Assembly: GCA_964650695.1 (NCBI GenBank)
Contig: CAZYVA010000086.1
Coordinates: 1 to 7,745, forward strand
Origin: CAZYVA01 sp964650695
GTDB taxonomy: Bacteria > Bacillota > Clostridia > Lachnospirales > Lachnospiraceae
Reading direction: 5' to 3'
Length of the DNA stretch: 7,745 bases
Below are positions 1 through 5,853 of the stretch, one piece after another. Numbering within the stretch: the stretch's first letter is position 1; each line of letters begins with the position of its first letter. The notes below the pieces were generated by a model. That model worked only from the letters and a program-made list of their open reading frames with translations. It ran no database searches and was not told the DNA's origin. A program made the position numbers and the translations under genes.

Positions 1-1337
1 GTCGCAATCTCATTCATGTTCATGCGGAAGCATCCATCGCCCGCGATATTGACGACGACCTTTTCCGGGATACCTATCTTCGCCCCAAGGGAGGCGCCCA
101 GGCCATACCCCATTGTGCCAAGGCCGCCGGAAGTCAAAAACTGCCTTGGGCGTGTATATTGATAAAACTGCGCCGCCCACATCTGATGCTGGCCTACTTC
201 CGTGACAATGATCGCGTCGCCCTTTGTCTGGCGGTAGATTTCCTCCACGATATAAGGGCCGCAGAGGACACCTTCCGGGTATACCATAGGGTACGTTTTC
301 TTGTACTCCATGATCTTCCCGATCCATTCTTTATGCTCCTGCTGCGCCAGACGCGCGTTCAGTATCGAGAGGATCCCTTTCAAATCTCCCACTACGCCGT
401 CCGTGATCAGTACGTTCTTGTTCATTTCCGCCGCGTCCACGTCAAACTGCAGGATTTTTGCATTTTCAGCAAATTTGTCCACGTTCCCCGTCACGCGGTC
501 GCTGAAGCGCGCCCCAAGCACGATCAGCAAGTCGCATTCGCTGACCCCGTAATTGGACGTCTTTGTCCCATGCATCCCAAGCATCCCGGTATAAAGCGGG
601 TCGGTCCCCGGAAAGGCGCCCTTGCCCATCAGGGAATCCGTCACTGGCGCGTCCACCTTTTTCACAAACTCGCGCAGCTCCTCCCCGGCCTCCGAAAGAA
701 TCGCGCCGCCGCCGACGAAAATATAAGGCTTTTCAGACGCTTCGATCATCCTGAGTGCGTTCTCAATATCCTTTTCATCCAGGTCCCGGCCGGGTCCGGC
801 GGGCTGGATCTTCTGTTTCCGGTACTCTGCCTTATCCGCAGTCACATCCTTCGGAATGTCAATCAGCACAGGCCCCGGCCGGCCGGCTCTCGCGATCGCA
901 AACGCCCGGCGGAAAGTGTCCGCAAGATCCTTTACATCCTTTACGATATAATTGTGCTTGGTGATCGGCAAGGTGATCCCTGTGATATCGATCTCCTGGA
1001 AGCTGTCCTTCCCAAGCAGCGGCACACTTACGTTACATGTGATCGCGACGATCGGGATGGAATCCATGTAGGCGGTGGCGATCCCCGTCACAAGGTTGGT
1101 CGCCCCCGGCCCGCTGGTCGCCAGGCACACGCCTGTCTTCCCGGTTGCCCTTGCATATCCGTCCGCCGCATGGGCCGCCCCCTGCTCATGGGACGTAAGG
1201 ATATGGCGGATCTCACCGCTGTGCCTATATAATTCATCATAAACATTCAAGATCGCTCCGCCCGGATACCCGAACACCGTATCCACGCCCTGCTCTTTCA
1301 GACACTCCACAACAATCTGGGACCCCGTCAACTGCAT
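1..1337 (-). CDS. ilvB: acetolactate synthase large subunit, partial (C-terminus off window)
   Basis: This is the thiamine-diphosphate enzyme that condenses pyruvate with pyruvate or 2-ketobutyrate in the first common step of valine, leucine and isoleucine synthesis. I translated 445 codons from ATG at 1337 with no stop before the window edge; the family is about 550-570 residues, so roughly 110-125 C-terminal residues are missing. Visible motifs are the N-terminal FGYPGGAILNVYDEL (22-36), the catalytic glutamate in HEQGAAHAADGYAR (Glu51), TSGPGATN (74-81), the AHAS-typical LGKDSFQEIDITG (108-120), GRPGPVLIDIPKDV (152-165), and near the cut end TSGGLGTMGYGLGASLGAK and GDGCFRMNMNE, the start of the ThDP/Mg2+ motif. 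The start is supported by AAAGGAG about 10 nt upstream. The SD lies just outside the repeat array, so any promoter of its own would have to be inside the array; otherwise it is read through from ilvD. The family is clear; paralogues such as catabolic AlsS are less likely given the ilvD/leuB neighbours. Confidence 0.95.
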   Translation of the reverse strand, partial: MQLTGSQIVVECLKEQGVDTVFGYPGGAILNVYDELYRHSGEIRHILTSHEQGAAHAADGYARATGKTGVCLATSGPGATNLVTGIATAYMDSIPIVAITCNVSVPLLGKDSFQEIDITGITLPITKHNYIVKDVKDLADTFRRAFAIARAGRPGPVLIDIPKDVTADKAEYRKQKIQPAGPGRDLDEKDIENALRMIEASEKPYIFVGGGAILSEAGEELREFVKKVDAPVTDSLMGKGAFPGTDPLYTGMLGMHGTKTSNYGVSECDLLIVLGARFSDRVTGNVDKFAENAKILQFDVDAAEMNKNVLITDGVVGDLKGILSILNARLAQQEHKEWIGKIMEYKKTYPMVYPEGVLCGPYIVEEIYRQTKGDAIIVTEVGQHQMWAAQFYQYTRPRQFLTSGGLGTMGYGLGASLGAKIGIPEKVVVNIAGDGCFRMNMNEIA

Positions 1338-1357
1338 CTCCTATTCTCTCCTTTACA

Positions 1358-1678
1358 ATGAAACTTGCCTTGTCACGCCCGATAAGGGCGCGAGAAGGCT
1401 TAGTTGAATGTANNNNNNNNNNNNNNNNNNNNNNNNNNNNNNNNNNNNNNNNNNNNNNNNNNNNNNNNNNNNNNNNNNNNNNNNNNNNNNNNNNNNNNNN
1501 NNNNNNNNNNNNCTCAGCGGCACTTAGCGAGGTCTTTTCGAGCTTCGTGACGATGAGTTTCCTTTTCCATGAAACTTGCCTTGTCACGCCCGATAAGGGC
1601 GCGAGAAGGCTTAGTTGAATGTACTCAGCGGCACTTAGCGAGGTCTTTTCGAGCTTCGTGACGATGAGTTTCCTTTTC
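1358..1678 (-). repeat. tandem 111-bp hairpin-forming repeat between ilvD and ilvB
   Basis: The ilvD-ilvB gap is filled by a tandem repeat with a period of exactly 111 bp (1513 to 1624). A unit has two halves: A (56 bp; 1513-1568 and 1624-1678) and B (55 bp; 1358-1412 and 1569-1623). The order seen is B, gap, A, B, A. The two B copies are identical and the two A copies differ only at the junction base. Each half is an imperfect palindrome. B folds as GCCTT c TC g CGCCC, loop TTATC, GGGCG t GA c AAGGC (minus strand; 1578-1610 and 1367-1399). A has outer arms CTCA, CG, CAC pairing with GTG, CG, TGAG (1513-1557 and 1624-1668). The array starts one base after the ilvD stop and ends about 20 bp before the ilvB ATG, so it may affect mRNA stability or the ilvD/ilvB expression ratio. 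That role is inference. I do not recognise a named repeat family. Confidence 0.9.
1413..1512. other. assembly gap (100 N) inside the tandem repeat
   Basis: Exactly 100 unknown bases, the conventional placeholder for a gap of unknown length. The left flank ends at the last base of half-unit B and the right flank begins at the first base of half-unit A, so the two sides abut in perfect repeat register. The true copy number of the 111-bp unit is therefore unknown but is probably two or more whole units. Confidence 0.97.
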
Positions 1679-1679
1679 T

Positions 1680-3350
1680 TTATTTCTTCGGGATCTCCAG
1701 GATGGCTCCCCGGTTCCCGCTCGTTACCATGGAAGCGTACCGCGCCAGATACCCTGTCGTCACCTTTGGCTCTCTCGGCTTCCACGCCGCCCTCCTCTTT
1801 TCCAGTTCCTCATCGGATACGTCCAGTTCTAATTTCAGGTTTGGAATATCGATCTGGATCCTATCCCCTTCCTCCACCAGCGCGATCGGGCCGCCCACGG
1901 CCGCCTCCGGCGACACATGCCCGATGGAAGCTCCTCTGGAGGCGCCGCTGAAACGCCCGTCCGTGATCAATGCCACGCTGGATCCAAGCCCCATGCCCGC
2001 GATGGCGGAGGTCGGGTTCAGCATCTCACGCATGCCAGGGCCGCCCTTCGGGCCTTCGTAGCGGATCACTACCACATCGCCCGCCACGATTTTTCCACCC
2101 TTGATCGCATCGATCGCATCTTCCTCACATTCAAACACTCTCGCCGGGCCTTCATGCACCAGCATCTCATCCACCACTGCGGAACGCTTCACAACGCTGC
2201 CGTCCGGCGCAAGGTTGCCTTTCAGCACCGCCAGGCCGCCGGTTTTGGAGTACGGGTTTTCCACCGGGCGGATGACCTCCGGATCCAGGTTGCGCGCATG
2301 GGCAATATTCTCCCCTACTGTCTTTCCGGTGACTGTCATGCAGCCCGTATGGAGCAGCCCTAGTTTATCCAGCTCATTCATCACTGCGTAAACGCCTCCC
2401 GCCGCGTTAAGATCCTCCATATATGTCGGCCCTGCCGGCGCCAGATGACACAGGTTGGGCGTCTTTTCACTGATGCCATTGGCAAAATCAATCTCAAAAT
2501 CCATGCCAATCTCATGCGCAATGGCCGGAAGGTGCAGCATACTGTTGGTCGAACAGCCCAGCGCCATATCCACCGTCAGCGCGTTCAGGATCGCATCCTC
2601 AGTCATGATATCCCTTGGGCGGATGTTTTTTTCCAAAAGCTCCATGACCTGCATGCCCGCATGCTTTGCAAGCCGGATCCGCTCCGAGTAAACCGCAGGG
2701 ATCGTGCCATTTCCGCGAAGCCCCATGCCCAGGACCTCCGTCAGGCAGTTCATGCTGTTTGCCGTATACATGCCGGAACAGGAACCGCAGGTCGGACAGA
2801 CTTTGTTTTCAAATTCGGTTAAGTCTTCGTCCGACAACGTGCCGGCGGCATTCGCGCCCACCGCCTCAAACATGCTGGAAAGGCTTCGCTTCTGCCCTTT
2901 CACATGCCCGGCCAGCATCGGCCCGCCGCTGACAAAGACCGTCGGCACATTGATCCTTGCCGCCGCCATCAAAAGGCCCGGTACATTCTTATCACAGTTT
3001 GGCACCATCACCAGCGCGTCAAACTGGTGCGCCATTGCCATCGCCTCCGTGGAATCCGCGATCAGATCCCTGGTGACAAGAGAATATTTCATCCCGATAT
3101 GCCCCATCGCGATCCCGTCGCAGACCGCGATTGCCGGGAACACCACCGGGGTTCCGCCTGCCATCGCGACCCCCTGTTTGACCGCATCCACGATCTTGTC
3201 CAAATTCATATGCCCCGGGACGATTTCATTGTAAGAGCTGACGATCCCTACCAACGGGCGCTCCATCTCTTCCCTTGTAAGCCCCAACGCATAAAATAAT
3301 GAGCGGTGCGGCGCCTGCTGCTTACCCTTTGTCACTGTATCGCTTCTCAT
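1680..3350 (-). CDS. ilvD: dihydroxyacid dehydratase
   Basis: This enzyme dehydrates 2,3-dihydroxy-isovalerate and 2,3-dihydroxy-3-methylvalerate to the 2-keto acids that precede valine/leucine and isoleucine. It is 556 residues, full length for IlvD. Motifs in order are NEIVPGHMNL (41-50), AVCDGIAMGHIGM (75-87), PNCDKNVPGLL (117-127) with Cys119, CPTCGSCSGMYTANSMNCL (185-203), YEGPKGGPGM (431-440) and DGRFSGASRGASIGHVSPEA (464-483), where Ser471 aligns with the catalytic serine. The VPGH segment matches E. coli IlvD and lacks the extra cysteine of the oxygen-stable [2Fe-2S] enzymes of plants and mycobacteria. I therefore infer a [4Fe-4S], oxygen-labile enzyme, as expected in an anaerobe. The start is fixed by a strong AGGAGG 8 nt before the ATG. 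It lies 144 bp after leuB, behind a terminator-like hairpin, and its stop abuts the 111-bp repeats. I saw no convincing promoter of its own, so it is probably reached by read-through from leuB. Confidence 0.97.
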   Translation of the reverse strand: MRSDTVTKGKQQAPHRSLFYALGLTREEMERPLVGIVSSYNEIVPGHMNLDKIVDAVKQGVAMAGGTPVVFPAIAVCDGIAMGHIGMKYSLVTRDLIADSTEAMAMAHQFDALVMVPNCDKNVPGLLMAAARINVPTVFVSGGPMLAGHVKGQKRSLSSMFEAVGANAAGTLSDEDLTEFENKVCPTCGSCSGMYTANSMNCLTEVLGMGLRGNGTIPAVYSERIRLAKHAGMQVMELLEKNIRPRDIMTEDAILNALTVDMALGCSTNSMLHLPAIAHEIGMDFEIDFANGISEKTPNLCHLAPAGPTYMEDLNAAGGVYAVMNELDKLGLLHTGCMTVTGKTVGENIAHARNLDPEVIRPVENPYSKTGGLAVLKGNLAPDGSVVKRSAVVDEMLVHEGPARVFECEEDAIDAIKGGKIVAGDVVVIRYEGPKGGPGMREMLNPTSAIAGMGLGSSVALITDGRFSGASRGASIGHVSPEAAVGGPIALVEEGDRIQIDIPNLKLELDVSDEELEKRRAAWKPREPKVTTGYLARYASMVTSGNRGAILEIPKK

Positions 3351-3371
3351 CTGTCTCTCCTCCTGTCATGG

Positions 3372-3494
3372 TCACTGTCCACAGTTTCTCCACCCACATT
3401 CATAAAAGCTTCCAGCCGCTGCGGCGCGGCTTCTTTTGTTATCCATGTGGGTAAAAAGGCCGATCCCGGCCCCTAAAGCTTTTCCGATATCCAT
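3372..3494 (-). CDS. possible 40-residue small ORF directly after leuB
   Basis: The leuB stop is followed with no spacing by an ATG (TGAATG), opening a 40-codon frame that ends in TGA 21 bp before the ilvD start. It begins MDIGKALGAGIGLFTH and ends YECGWRNCGQ, with four consecutive alanines in the middle. Stop-start adjacency would allow translation by re-initiation without its own Shine-Dalgarno. Against a real protein, the frame runs through the terminator-like stem and the nested hairpin described for this gap, which may be what constrains the sequence. It is not enriched in Leu, Ile or Val codons, so it does not look like a classical attenuator leader peptide. I do not recognise it. Confidence 0.25.
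   Translation of the reverse strand: MDIGKALGAGIGLFTHMDNKRSRAAAAGSFYECGWRNCGQ
3392..3452 (-). promoter_or_regulatory. nested stem-loop in the leuB-ilvD gap
   Basis: Perfect 8-bp arms ACCCACAT (3392-3399) and ATGTGGGT (3445-3452) enclose a second paired set, AAAAG (3404-3408) with CTTTT (3433-3437), and a third, AGCCGC (3414-3419) with GCGGCT (3426-3431), around a 6-nt loop. Three stacked inverted repeats in 61 bp are unlikely to be chance. The element ends about 41 bp before the ilvD start. It may be an RNA structure in the leuB-ilvD transcript that protects or controls ilvD mRNA. On the plus strand the inner stem is followed by a T-rich run, so it could also stop antisense transcription. 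The function is inference. Confidence 0.6.
3453..3471 (-). terminator. Rho-independent terminator or attenuator after leuB
   Basis: Read on the minus strand, GGCCG, loop GGAT, CGGCC is followed at once by TTTTT, starting about 24 bp after the leuB stop. The 5-bp GC stem can be extended by G-U pairs with the T run. The shape is that of an intrinsic terminator, although the stem is short. Because ilvD follows in the same direction with no obvious promoter of its own, this is more likely a partial terminator or attenuator than a complete transcription end. Confidence 0.6.
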
Positions 3495-4577
3495 TCAGAT
3501 CGCCTCCGCGATCAAGTCACCCATCCGTGCCGTCCCGGCCTGCGTCGCTCCTTTCGCCATGATATCCGCCGTCCGGTACCCATCCTCCAGTACCTTTCCC
3601 ACGGCGGCTTCTACGGCGTCCGCTTCCCTGTCCAGGTCAAAACTGAACCGGAGCATCATCGCCGCCGAGAGGATCGTCGCGATGGGGTTGGCAATGCCTT
3701 TCCCCGCGATATCCGGCGCGGAACCGCCGCTTGGCTCATACAGCCCGAATTTCGTCTCATTCAGGCTGGCGCTGGCAAGCATCCCGATCGATCCGGCCAC
3801 CATGCTCGCCTCGTCCGATAAAATATCACCAAACATATTCTCCGTCAAAACCACGTCAAACTGCCCGGGGTCTTTGACAAGCTGCATCGCGCAGTTATCC
3901 ACCAGCATATGGGAAAGCTCCACCTCCGGGTAATCCGCCGCGGCCTCCTCCACGATCTTGCGCCAAAGCCTGGAAGAATCCAGCACATTCGCCTTATCTA
4001 CGCTGGTTACCTTCTTCCTGCGCTTCATCGCGATGTCAAACCCGCGTCTGGCAATCCGCCGGATTTCATTTTCATTATAAACCATCGTGTCATAAGCGGT
4101 GAGGATCCCATTCTTCTTAGCTGTGTCCCGCTCCCCGAAATAAAGCCCCCCGGTCAGTTCCCTCACAATCATCAGGTCAAAGCCGCCGCCGCTGACTTCT
4201 TCTTTCAGCGGGCAGGCTTCTTTTAACTCCCGGTATAAAACCGCAGGCCGCAGATTCGCAAACAGGTTCAGCGCCTTGCGGAGCCTTAAAAGCCCCGCCT
4301 CCGGCCGTTTGGAAGGTTCCAGCTTGTACCACGGGGAAACCCTGGCATCCCCGCCGATGGAACCCATCAGCACAGCGCCGCATTCCCTCGCCTGCGCAAC
4401 CGTCTCATCCGTCAGCGGGATCCCGTGTACGTCGATCGACGCCCCGCCCATCAAAAGCTGCGTATACTGGATCGTATGCCCGTATGTCTCCGCGATCCGG
4501 TCCAGCACTTTCACAGCTTCCGCCACAATCTCCGGCCCGATCCCGTCACCTTTTATCACCCCGATCTTCAGATCCAT
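3495..4577 (-). CDS. leuB: 3-isopropylmalate dehydrogenase
   Basis: This is the NAD+-dependent oxidative decarboxylase that turns 3-isopropylmalate into the immediate precursor of 2-ketoisocaproate in leucine synthesis. I chose the start MDLKIGVIKGDGIGPEI at 4577 (360 residues, normal for LeuB). AGAGGG lies 7 nt upstream, whereas the ATG nine codons further up (4604) has no ribosome binding site and lies essentially at the predicted transcription start. Motifs in the 360-residue numbering are GDGIGPEI (10-17), the substrate-binding arginine region RPEAGLLRLRKALNLFANLRP (91-111), RELTGGLYFGE (139-149) with the conserved Tyr146, VDKANVL with Lys195, ENMFGDILSDEAS with metal-binding Asp251 and Asp255, and the NAD loop EPSGGSAPDIAGKGIANP in the E. 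coli-like form. It follows the phosphoesterase gene by 104 bp and has its own promoter, so it can be expressed independently of leuA. Tartrate or isocitrate dehydrogenase paralogues are unlikely in this context. Confidence 0.96.
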   Translation of the reverse strand: MDLKIGVIKGDGIGPEIVAEAVKVLDRIAETYGHTIQYTQLLMGGASIDVHGIPLTDETVAQARECGAVLMGSIGGDARVSPWYKLEPSKRPEAGLLRLRKALNLFANLRPAVLYRELKEACPLKEEVSGGGFDLMIVRELTGGLYFGERDTAKKNGILTAYDTMVYNENEIRRIARRGFDIAMKRRKKVTSVDKANVLDSSRLWRKIVEEAAADYPEVELSHMLVDNCAMQLVKDPGQFDVVLTENMFGDILSDEASMVAGSIGMLASASLNETKFGLYEPSGGSAPDIAGKGIANPIATILSAAMMLRFSFDLDREADAVEAAVGKVLEDGYRTADIMAKGATQAGTARMGDLIAEAI

Positions 4578-4612
4578 CTTTTTTCCCTCTTTCGCAAAAA
4601 TCATTTCCCATA

Positions 4613-4641
4613 ATCATATCCTATTTCCTGGTATGTTTCAA
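4613..4641 (-). promoter_or_regulatory. sigma-A-type promoter for leuB-ilvD-ilvB
   Basis: On the minus strand TTGAAA (4641-4636) and TATGAT (4618-4613) are separated by exactly 17 bp, with one mismatch to consensus in each hexamer. The predicted transcript start, near 4605, leaves a leader of about 28 nt carrying the AGAGGG ribosome binding site of leuB. This would uncouple leuB and the ilv genes from the leuA promoter. It is the best promoter match I found in the window. Confidence 0.75.
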
Positions 4642-4681
4642 CCGTTTTTTCCATTTACTGGTCATTCCGTGGGAAAGCGGT

Positions 4682-5551
4682 TCAGGAATGAAGGTGCAGC
4701 GCCACGACCTCAGCCGGGTTAAACAGCCGCATATAGACCGTATGCACACCCAGCCCTTTGCTGACCACGATATCCGCCCCGCCTTTCCTGGAATGTTCCC
4801 CGGAATACCGGGGGAAGAGCCTGAATCCGGGGGAAATCACACCTCCAAGCCCTGGCAGGCGTACCACGCCTCCGTGCAGGTGTCCGCACAACACCAAATC
4901 CGCCCCCCATTGCAAATAGCGTTCCATATAGGCCGGATTGTGCGCCAGCAGGATCTGATAATCTTCTTTTCCCGCTTTCCCGATACGTGCCTCTACCTCC
5001 CACTGCCTCAGCCGGGCATGCCGGAAATGCGTATAGCATCTGCGCGGGATCTCCAACCCTGTCACTGTAATTTTGCACCCGCCGAGCTTTACCCTGGCAG
5101 AAGCATTTTCCAGGAAACAGACGCCTGCCCTTTCCAGTTCCCACTTGTATTCCTGGTAAGATTCTTCATAATCTTCCGGCCTTTCCTTCATCCGCTGCTC
5201 ATGGTTCCCGTTTGCATAATATACCGGGCAAATGCCCGCGATCCGCCTGAGGAAAGAAAGGGCTTCCCGATACGGATGCCCGTTTTTTGCAACCAGCATG
5301 TCCCCGCCTACCAGGATCAAATCCGGGCGGCATGACCGCACCGCATCCACAAGCCTTTGATTGCCCTCCCCATACACCTGGTTGTGCAGATCGCTTAAGA
5401 ACAATACCGTTTTTGGGCCGTCGGCCTCTTGCAGCTTTTCCGAGCGGATCCCGTAATGCGTGACCCGGAACCCGTGCAGCTCTCTCCATGCTTCAGCAAC
5501 CGCAGAGGCGATCCCCGCAATAAGGACCAGGGAAGTTGTTTTCTTTTTCAT
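4682..5551 (-). CDS. membrane-anchored metallophosphoesterase (YkuE/YaeI-like)
   Basis: This is a calcineurin-like phosphoesterase of 289 residues with the full set of metal-site motifs: SDLH (Asp54, His56), GGD (Asp84), GNHE (Asn116, His117), AHNP (His204) and GHLHGG (His224, His226). It also has the SKGLG segment (264-268) common in the YkuE-like branch. An uncleaved N-terminal hydrophobic stretch after a KKK start (about 6-20) suggests a membrane anchor or signal sequence. The substrate cannot be read from the sequence; relatives act on phospholipid- or sugar-nucleotide-type phosphodiesters. Its ATG shares four bases with the leuA stop (ATGA), so it is translationally coupled to the LeuA-AraC fusion. 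It ends 104 bp before leuB with no strong terminator. A dedicated role in leucine synthesis is not known to me. It may be a passenger in the operon or act on a phosphorylated metabolite. The family call is firm and the function open. Confidence 0.88.
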   Translation of the reverse strand: MKKKTTSLVLIAGIASAVAEAWRELHGFRVTHYGIRSEKLQEADGPKTVLFLSDLHNQVYGEGNQRLVDAVRSCRPDLILVGGDMLVAKNGHPYREALSFLRRIAGICPVYYANGNHEQRMKERPEDYEESYQEYKWELERAGVCFLENASARVKLGGCKITVTGLEIPRRCYTHFRHARLRQWEVEARIGKAGKEDYQILLAHNPAYMERYLQWGADLVLCGHLHGGVVRLPGLGGVISPGFRLFPRYSGEHSRKGGADIVVSKGLGVHTVYMRLFNPAEVVALHLHS

Positions 5552-5853
5552 AGTTTCTGGTTCCTGAACTGCATCGGGGTCATATGGTATATTTTTTTAA
5601 ACAGCCGGTTAAAATGCTCCACATTCTGGTATCCTACGGACAGAGAAATGTTCTCCACCGTCATATTGCTGCTCTTTAGCAGCGCTTTCGCCTTTTTCAT
5701 CCGTATTTTCTTTACCAGTTCCCCGAACGTCATGCCTGATTTTTCCTTGATGTATTTGGAAATATATGGCTTTGACAGGAAAAACTTCTCCGAAAGGTCA
5801 TCCAGCGTAATGTCGATATAATTTGCCTGTATAAAATTCATCATCTCGATCAT
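5548..5853 (-). CDS. possible internally initiated stand-alone HTH product within leuA
   Basis: In frame with leuA, Met563 (ATG at 5853-5851) sits exactly at the start of the AraC-type domain and is preceded by AAGGA with a 7-nt spacer, a usable Shine-Dalgarno. Initiation here would give a 101-residue protein consisting only of the double helix-turn-helix. It is an alternative product of the same gene rather than a separate locus, and it may be coincidence, since A/G-rich stretches are common. Confidence 0.25.
   Translation of the reverse strand: MIEMMNFIQANYIDITLDDLSEKFFLSKPYISKYIKEKSGMTFGELVKKIRMKKAKALLKSSNMTVENISLSVGYQNVEHFNRLFKKIYHMTPMQFRNQKL

Noticed and set aside
1358..1678. CRISPR array
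   Set aside because: The units are contiguous 111-bp copies with no variable spacers, the palindromic halves are too long, and no cas genes are present.
1237..1785. A 182-codon minus-strand frame through the repeat array and the N gap
   Set aside because: It overlaps ilvD and ilvB ends in another frame, depends on the placeholder N run, and stays open only because the repeat period is a multiple of three. Plus-strand frames through the same repeats (30-36 codons per unit) are equally fortuitous in appearance.
3372..3494. Branched-chain amino acid attenuator leader peptide before ilvD
   Set aside because: The small ORF has only scattered Leu and Ile codons and no Val; its only run is four alanines, so stalling on Leu/Ile/Val tRNA shortage is not supported.
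4578..4604. Upstream leuB start giving a nine-residue N-terminal extension
   Set aside because: That ATG has no ribosome binding site and coincides with the predicted transcription start. The next ATG at 4577 has AGAGGG at good spacing and gives the usual LeuB N-terminus.
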